From assembly GCA_031266955.1 (NCBI GenBank), contig JAISAA010000288.1:1-6715 (forward strand): a DNA stretch of 6,715 nt, written 5' to 3'. Source of the DNA: Oscillospiraceae bacterium (GTDB taxonomy: Bacteria > Bacillota > Clostridia > Oscillospirales > Oscillospiraceae). Shown in pieces: positions 4,971 through 6,715 of the stretch (its first letter is position 1; the number at the start of each line of letters is the position of its first letter). The notes beneath the pieces were generated by a model. The model worked only from the letters and a program-made list of their open reading frames with translations, did no database searches and had not been told where the DNA came from. The translations under genes and the position numbers were made by a program.

Positions 4971-5858
4971 ATGAAACTAAAACACAAACTGCTCTACGCT
5001 CTATCCGGCGCCCTCGCCGCCCTGCTCCTCTCCTCCGCCCTACCCGTCCTCGCCGCCCAAATCGAGGCCGCGTTCAACATCGTCAACATAGTAGTGGACG
5101 GCAAATCGGTAGCAAAGACGGGCGAGAGCTACAAGCTCGCGGACGGCTCGGAGGTGCCGTACAGCATAGCTTATAAGGGGACGACGTACCTGCCGTTAAA
5201 GAAGCTGGGCGAGATACTGGGGTTTGACGCAAGCTGGGATGAGAAAACGAGTACGGCGAATGTGAGCTCGGAGGACAGGCCGGGCGCAATACCGGTTTCC
5301 CCGCCACAGCCAAGTGTTGTGCCCTCGCCAGATACCACGGAGAATGTAACACCTAATGGTATAAACATTTCGTTGGTTAAAATAAGCGACAAATACTATT
5401 CGCTCAGGAGAATGAACATAGACGACTACTCTATAAGTATGTTGTATTCTCAAACCGCAGACGGTCAATACTTACTATTTGGACAAAGCTTTAGTCCCGA
5501 ATGGGCTTTTATTCTTCATTTATCCCTTTCTGGTAAATATGTCATCAACGAAAACGATAACCCGTATGTGGACGGTATGATAGATTTCGATCAGTTCCTA
5601 TCCGACCTCATGAAGTTTGGGCAAGAAGAAAAGGTATATACGTCGCCTTCGGAATCATACACTCCACAATGGATTGAGTATAACGGAACTAAAATAATAT
5701 ATAACCAAAATAATAATCAATCCGGGCTTCAGACCGTAGACGGGATTAGATACTACGACGATCGAATCTGTGTAAACGACATCCTAAAAACTTGGAATAT
5801 AAATAAGGCGATAAACGTGGGAACATATCAAGGGAGTTACTACGTCGAAGTGAGTTAA
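4971..5858 (+). CDS. Secreted stalk-domain (copper amine oxidase N-terminal-like) protein, function unknown
   Basis: This is a 295-residue predicted exported protein. A basic start (MKLKHK) and hydrophobic core (about 8-24) end in ALPVLAAQ, a plausible signal-peptidase site after residue 28 or 29. Residues about 40-99 resemble the copper amine oxidase N-terminal/stalk domain, with VVDGKSV, then TTYLPLKKLGEILGFDASWD, a module that many Bacillota carry on cell-surface proteins; it is not itself catalytic. A Pro/Ser/Thr-rich linker (104-128, with PPQPSVVPSP) leads to an Asn/Tyr-rich C-terminal part (130-295) that I do not recognise. Base composition changes sharply along the gene: C-rich signal-peptide part, G-rich stalk part, AT-rich C-terminal part. 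It lies 31 bp after the Rpn gene and may be co-transcribed. Its stop overlaps that of the convergent gene by 4 bases. No function beyond surface export can be inferred. Confidence 0.8.
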   Translation: MKLKHKLLYALSGALAALLLSSALPVLAAQIEAAFNIVNIVVDGKSVAKTGESYKLADGSEVPYSIAYKGTTYLPLKKLGEILGFDASWDEKTSTANVSSEDRPGAIPVSPPQPSVVPSPDTTENVTPNGINISLVKISDKYYSLRRMNIDDYSISMLYSQTADGQYLLFGQSFSPEWAFILHLSLSGKYVINENDNPYVDGMIDFDQFLSDLMKFGQEEKVYTSPSESYTPQWIEYNGTKIIYNQNNNQSGLQTVDGIRYYDDRICVNDILKTWNINKAINVGTYQGSYYVEVS

Positions 5859-6481
5859 GCAAACACCGCTACGTTGTTTAACCCAGTCACAGTCGCGCCG
5901 GCAAAACTCACCTTTCCACTAAAGCTTACACTACTATTTGTCCCACTGAATGACACTGCTCTTGAGAAACTGGTACTCGGAAATAACCAGTTCGCATACG
6001 CTCCCAAATCGCCGCTTGTGAAATTTATATATGGCGCGCTGCTGCTCGCGTAGTAATATAACTGAAATACCGGCAGAGGTGTCGGATTTGTCCCCCAATA
6101 TCCCATAATCTCGAACCCGCCGGTGGTATTTCCTGTAGTACTCGGCACTACAGTAAATGTGTTCGCGTAAATCTCCGGAGAATATATCTTTCTATGGTCG
6201 ATGAATGTCGTCCCCGAAGCGGCGAATTCACCCGCCGCTATCTGTCTTGCAATCGTTTCTGCATTCACCGCCGCCGTATTGGCTGCGCTCGCCATGCCGT
6301 AGGCCGCCGCCGCGCCCTGTACTGCTCCCGCCGCCGTCTGTGCCGCTCCGGATGCTACAGGGTCGGTATTCACCTTGTCCCAGGATATGCTCCCGTTTGT
6401 CATCGTGATATCGCCCTTCATCGAGATATTGCCCGCGCTGTCGATGACGAGATTCCCGTTGCCGACGTTCAGCCCCAGCAC
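5855..6481 (-). CDS. C-terminal part of a prophage tail/minor structural protein (probable gene fragment)
   Basis: The product resembles the distal end of clostridial prophage tail or receptor-binding proteins. It opens GLNVGNGNLVIDSAGNISMK, a phrase found in the middle of such proteins. An Ala-rich probably helical stretch follows (about 43-75), then ETIARQIAAGEF and TTFIDHRKIYSPEIYANTF, which match the recurring 'ARQIANG..FIDG..IYSP.IY' pattern, and a beta-rich Gly/Ser/Thr tail ends in TVTGLNNVAVFA. The GTG at 6481-6479 has no ribosome binding site. The same frame stays open back to 6508, reading GKIFAKCLD before a TAG at 6511-6509, so homologous-looking sequence continues past the nominal start. 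No other phage genes are near. I infer a remnant from prophage decay or transfer rather than a working gene. The 208-residue length is far short of whole tail proteins. Confidence 0.65.
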   Translation of the reverse strand: MLGLNVGNGNLVIDSAGNISMKGDITMTNGSISWDKVNTDPVASGAAQTAAGAVQGAAAAYGMASAANTAAVNAETIARQIAAGEFAASGTTFIDHRKIYSPEIYANTFTVVPSTTGNTTGGFEIMGYWGTNPTPLPVFQLYYYASSSAPYINFTSGDLGAYANWLFPSTSFSRAVSFSGTNSSVSFSGKVSFAGATVTGLNNVAVFA

Positions 6482-6590
6482 GTCGAGACACTTAGCAAAA
6501 ATTTTTCCCTATTTGCAAGTGATTACCTCGCGAAAGGCGCCGTGTCTACACCCGGAAAGCCGCCCCAAAATACCGCAAATAAAAAAAGTG

Positions 6591-6619
6591 TTGTGTTCCC
6601 GCGGCGGCTGTGGTATACT
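6591..6619 (+). promoter_or_regulatory. Promoter of rpmE
   Basis: TTGTGT (6591-6596) and TATACT (6614-6619) are 17 bp apart, and a TG one base before the -10 box (6611-6612) makes it an extended -10 promoter. Transcription would start near 6626, leaving a leader of about 43 bases. Confidence 0.75.
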
Positions 6620-6643
6620 CTGTCCACATTATTTCAGATTTTT

Positions 6644-6662
6644 GCTCCAAACGGAGGTGAGC
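6644..6662 (+). promoter_or_regulatory. Possible L31 leader hairpin covering the ribosome binding site
   Basis: In the rpmE leader, ctcc (6645-6648) can pair with ggag (6653-6656) across the loop aaac, and gctc (6644-6647) can alternatively pair with gagc (6659-6662). Either fold would hide the ribosome binding site GGAGGTGA (6653-6660), which lies 8 bases before the ATG. L31 leader motifs are known in Bacillota and thought to allow autoregulation by the ribosomal protein, but this short fold alone is weak evidence. Confidence 0.4.
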
Positions 6663-6668
6663 GTTATT

Positions 6669-6715
6669 ATGAAGGAAGGGCTTCATCCCGATTACAAGCA
6701 GACGACAATACGGTG
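6669..6715 (+). CDS. rpmE: 50S ribosomal protein L31 (3' partial)
   Basis: The first 15 codons read MKEGLHPDYKQTTIR, the conserved start of L31, a component of the large ribosomal subunit near the subunit bridge. The window ends on the bases TG of codon 16, compatible with the first Cys of the zinc-binding (C+) type, where KC or RC follows at this point. A strong ribosome binding site (GGAGGTGA) and its own promoter support the start. In many Bacillota rpmE follows rho; here phage-derived sequence lies upstream instead. About 50 residues lie beyond the window. Confidence 0.93.
   Translation, partial: MKEGLHPDYKQTTIR

Noticed and set aside
3995..5858. Rpn nuclease plus secreted protein as a new defence or toxin pair
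   Set aside because: Apart from 31-bp spacing nothing links them; Rpn genes are common solitary accessory genes and the second product is predicted to be exported.

Overview
The window suggests a fairly GC-rich member of the Bacillota, most likely a Clostridia-class gut-type bacterium. The basis is the gene families present (an MptD/Trep_Strep ECF S component, a DUF1048/ABC-2 export cassette, a copper amine oxidase N-terminal-like stalk protein, clostridial-type prophage tail sequence), strong AGGAGG-type ribosome binding sites, and sigma-A promoters in front of the Rpn and rpmE genes. No taxonomic marker is complete, so this is an inference.

Left part (1-2091): the 3' end of an operon with an exporter-fold ABC transporter half (5' end outside the window, all ATPase motifs intact), followed 18 bp later by a putative ECF S component. 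Both look functional.

Middle part (about 2112-3633): the ruins of a PadR/DUF1048/ABC-2 type drug-export cassette. A headless DUF1048 gene is joined by an apparent deletion, with a frame change, to an ABC ATPase that has lost its Walker A region. The ATPase also carries an in-frame TAG, a Cys in place of the Walker B Asp, and a Pro at the H-loop position. The permease that follows is frameshifted near its 3' end. Every member of the cassette is damaged.

The intergenic region 3634-3994 has no gene but is dense in structure: two 16-bp stem elements, a longer imperfect inverted repeat, two GTAGGGG-headed hairpins and a near-consensus promoter.

Right part: an Rpn-family PD-(D/E)XK nuclease/putative transposase gene (3995-4939) driven by that promoter. 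It is followed 31 bp later by a secreted stalk-domain protein of unknown function (4971-5858) with mosaic base composition. Convergent with the latter, sharing a TTAA double stop, is a minus-strand piece of a phage tail protein (about 5855-6481, homology-like sequence to 6508). The window ends with a good promoter, a possible leader hairpin and the first 15 codons of ribosomal protein L31 (rpmE).

I found no convincing new multi-gene system. The most interesting points are the cleanly readable decay of the export cassette, the structured intergenic region, and the compositional breakpoints in the stalk-protein gene. The region downstream of the first operon looks like an accessory zone placed next to a housekeeping gene.
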